64,000 nt of DNA from Sphingobacterium humi (GTDB lineage Bacteria > Bacteroidota > Bacteroidia > Sphingobacteriales > Sphingobacteriaceae). Within the stretch, counting starts at the first letter, position 1. Each line of letters opens with the position of its first letter. This document shows, one piece after another, positions 62,206 through 64,000 of the stretch. The stretch spans positions 248,001-312,000 of the forward strand of contig NZ_WSQA01000003.1 in the NCBI RefSeq assembly GCF_009768885.1. Direction: 5' to 3'. Below the pieces are notes generated by a model that had not been told where the DNA came from, searched no databases, and saw only the letters and a program-made list of their open reading frames with translations. The translations under genes and the position numbers were made by a program.

Positions 62206-63153
62206 ATGGCAGTGAGGCGAATCAGTAAAGTGCAACGGCGTAAATTATCTATTTTTTTACGCTGCATCATTATTTCATTTTTAGCTTGGACATTATTCGC
62301 CATATCGAGCGATTATATCTATTCGAAAAAGGCCAGCATGAGCTATGTAAACCTGCCGGAGAGTAAGGCCTTTCACCCCCTGCAATCGGACACGGTGACG
62401 GTAAAGCTGAAGATGACCGGCTGGAAAGTGTTGATGGAGCGCCTGAAACCCGATACAGCAAAGATTCAAGTGGATTTAAGTGGATTGAAAAACCGGAATT
62501 TCATTGTGTTTGGCAATCAAATTGGTTTTATTAATCGCCAATTCCGACAGGAAGAACAGGTGGTTGGCGTTTCACCCGATACCTTATATTTCGACTTCTC
62601 CAAGCAAACGCAGCGGAAAATCCCGGTAAAAGCGGTGCATGCCCTTACTTTTCAGAAACAATATGGCATTGTCGGTGAGACGAAAACATCACCAGAATAT
62701 GTCACCATTACAGGGCCTTTAGAAGATGTTGCCAGTATTGAATACTTGGAAACCGATACCATTAAAGGTAAAGACGTAAATACGGATGTACGTACGGTGG
62801 CCTACCTAAACCGCCAACAGCGAACAAACATTACCATTTATCCTACCTTTGCCGAAGTGACGATACCGGTGGGGGAGATGACCGAAAAAGTGATCGAATT
62901 GCCCATTAAAGTTGAAAATGGGAAACAATATACCTCCGTTCGGGTTTTGCCTAGTAAGGTGAAAGCGACGGTGCTGGTTGCCGTTAAGGATTACAATAAA
63001 TGGACCTCCCGCGATTTTGAGGCCGTGGTGGATTTGGATGCCTGGAAGGAACATAAAGTAGAAAGTTTGCCGGTGATTATGACCAAGGTGCCAGACTTTT
63101 GTCAGGTATTGAGTGTGGAACCGCAAAATGTAGATTTCTTTGTGCGCAAATAA
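62206..63153 (+). CDS. YbbR-like domain protein
   Basis: 315 residues, one N-terminal membrane helix (about 20-38; RCIIISFLAWTLFAISSDYIY) and then repeated YbbR-like beta domains (VNLPESKAFHPLQSDTVTVKLKMTG, and later GVSPDTLYFDFSKQTQRKIPVKAVH, LEDVASIEYLETDTI). CdaR (YbbR) of Gram-positives regulates the c-di-AMP cyclase CdaA; in Bacteroidota YbbR-like genes often neighbour coaE. The coaE gene follows 1 nt after the stop, so they are cotranscribed. Regulation of c-di-AMP is an inference; no cyclase gene lies in this window. Confidence 0.8.
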   Translation: MAVRRISKVQRRKLSIFLRCIIISFLAWTLFAISSDYIYSKKASMSYVNLPESKAFHPLQSDTVTVKLKMTGWKVLMERLKPDTAKIQVDLSGLKNRNFIVFGNQIGFINRQFRQEEQVVGVSPDTLYFDFSKQTQRKIPVKAVHALTFQKQYGIVGETKTSPEYVTITGPLEDVASIEYLETDTIKGKDVNTDVRTVAYLNRQQRTNITIYPTFAEVTIPVGEMTEKVIELPIKVENGKQYTSVRVLPSKVKATVLVAVKDYNKWTSRDFEAVVDLDAWKEHKVESLPVIMTKVPDFCQVLSVEPQNVDFFVRK

Positions 63154-63154
63154 T

Positions 63155-63745
63155 ATGGGATTGAAAATTGGAATAACCGGAGGAATTGGTGTTGGGAAAA
63201 GTGTGGTGGCTCGAATTTTTAAAATTTTGGGGGTGCCCACCTACGATGCCGATAAGGAAGCGAAAGCCATTATGTATACCAATGATCAGGTGCGTGCCGC
63301 CTTGGTGGATACGTTTGGAAAAGAGGTGTATCATGCGGATGGCAGCCTAGATCGGGCTTGGCTTTCTGCGCGGGTGTTTTCCAATGAAACGGAATTAAAA
63401 AAATTGAATGCCATTGTGCATCCTGCCGTCATTCAAGCGGGGGAAGATTGGGCCGATGCCCAAACGACAGCCTATAGTTTAAAGGAAGCCGCCCTTTTAT
63501 TTGAAAGCGGCTCCTATAAGGCCTTGGATTATTGTATTTTAGTGAGTTCACCGGAGGATGTTCGTATCCAACGGGTGATGGCGCGCGATGGCTTAACGGA
63601 AGCGGAAGTGCGCCAGCGTATGAGCAAACAGATGCCGGAAGCTGAAAAAGAAGCACTGGCCGATTTTATTATCTATAACGATGATGAGCATAGCCTTATT
63701 GAACAGGTTATGCAATTGCATCAACAATTCTTATCGAATACCTAG
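63155..63745 (+). CDS. coaE: Dephospho-CoA kinase
   Basis: 196 residues from the ATG at 63155 (MGLKIGITGGIGVGKS), which avoids an in-frame ATG that overlaps the ybbR stop. It carries out the last step of CoA synthesis. P-loop GGIGVGKS (residues 9-16), followed by VPTYDADKEAKAIMY, LNAIVHPAVI, EAALLFESG and RVMARDGLTEAEVRQRMSKQMP, all typical of CoaE. Adjacent to the ybbR-like gene on one side and the exonuclease-like gene, 4 nt downstream, on the other. Confidence 0.95.
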   Translation: MGLKIGITGGIGVGKSVVARIFKILGVPTYDADKEAKAIMYTNDQVRAALVDTFGKEVYHADGSLDRAWLSARVFSNETELKKLNAIVHPAVIQAGEDWADAQTTAYSLKEAALLFESGSYKALDYCILVSSPEDVRIQRVMARDGLTEAEVRQRMSKQMPEAEKEALADFIIYNDDEHSLIEQVMQLHQQFLSNT

Positions 63746-63749
63746 CTGT

Positions 63750-64000
63750 ATGGCTGAAATAATTGAAGACTTTCTGGTGAAACGTGATAAGGGCTATTAC
63801 TGTCCTTATGGCGATTTTTATATTGACCCTTTGTACCCGGTGAACCATGCCGTGGTATCGCATGCGCATGCTGATCATGCGAGTCCCGGGCATAAACACA
63901 TATATTGCACGGCAGCTACTGCAGCCTTTATGCAGGTGCGTTATGCCAAGCAAGCCTTGGCTTCCTACCAATGTTTTGAATTTAAAGTTGACTTTCACCT
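63750..64000 (+). CDS. Metallo-beta-lactamase-fold exonuclease-like protein, N-terminal part (runs off right edge)
   Basis: The first 83 codons of a protein starting MAEIIEDFLVKRDKGYYCPYGDFYIDPLYPVNHAVVSHAHADHAS. The HAHADH signature (residues 38-43) is the metal-binding motif of the metallo-beta-lactamase fold, and the N-terminus resembles the DNA ligase-associated exonucleases found beside ATP-dependent DNA ligases. The right neighbour is therefore likely a ligase, but it lies outside the window. Confidence 0.75.
   Translation, partial: MAEIIEDFLVKRDKGYYCPYGDFYIDPLYPVNHAVVSHAHADHASPGHKHIYCTAATAAFMQVRYAKQALASYQCFEFKVDFH

Overview
The window looks like chromosome of a Bacteroidota bacterium, most likely Sphingobacteriaceae (Sphingobacterium-like). 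Reasons: SusC/SusD proteins, an ECF sigma/FecR pair feeding a SusC with an STN domain, HmuY-like lipoproteins, a long NusB (316 aa), DUF3857/transglutaminase-like proteins, and many genes preceded by the Bacteroidota -7 promoter element TAnnTTTG. GC content is moderate. There are no phage genes, transposases, CRISPR arrays or rRNA genes. One tRNA gene (Ala, anticodon GGC) is present.

Layout. 1-1654: start of valS, running off the left edge. 1826-6663: two tandem membrane alkaline-phosphatase-superfamily enzymes of the LTA synthase/MdoB type and a convergent outer-membrane protein. 6756-10806: sucA-sucB (2-oxoglutarate dehydrogenase E1 and E2). 11000-15251: CRY-DASH photolyase, an atypical NAD(P)-binding protein and a UbiD-family decarboxylase. 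15603-23255: a nutrient-uptake locus with ECF sigma factor, FecR, SusC, SusD and a secreted cyanophycinase-like S51 peptidase. 23516-27406: asnB, a YhhN-family lysoplasmalogenase and an amino-acid permease. 27735-36251: an AraC regulator divergent from a six-gene operon of a SusC-like TonB receptor, two HmuY-like lipoproteins, two unknown lipoproteins and a lipoprotein with a degenerate subtilisin fold. 36910-41449: feoA-feoB-Cys-rich protein, a MarR regulator, a ZIP metal transporter and a PAP2 phosphatase. 41638-53981: glmM, rplU-rpmA, tRNA-Ala, two DUF3857 proteins, an ABC exporter, a Leu/Phe/Val-dehydrogenase homologue, nusB, a DUF1573 lipoprotein and yajC. 54143-64000: a small orphan membrane protein, rlmF, a CPA1 Na+/H+ antiporter, a repeat-rich gap, purL, a YbbR-like protein, coaE and the start of a metallo-beta-lactamase-fold exonuclease.

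How the parts may work together. The sigma/FecR/SusCD/cyanophycinase block looks like a self-regulated system for taking up a peptide-like nutrient; asparagine synthetase and an amino-acid permease lie nearby. The HmuY/TonB block followed by feoABC and ZIP makes a metal-acquisition neighbourhood. Its most unusual member is a lipid-anchored subtilase homologue that appears to have lost the catalytic Asp and the oxyanion Asn.

Three gene-free islands (about 15.3-15.6, 36.3-36.9 and 57.3-58.0 kb) share families of dispersed repeats: a CCCTTTGCAAAGGGG palindrome with phased GAAAGGGG repeats, TAGTATTTAG repeats, and a roughly 48-nt REP-like element present in at least seven copies. The families are shared pairwise or by all three islands.

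All functions are read from sequence and family knowledge without database searches.
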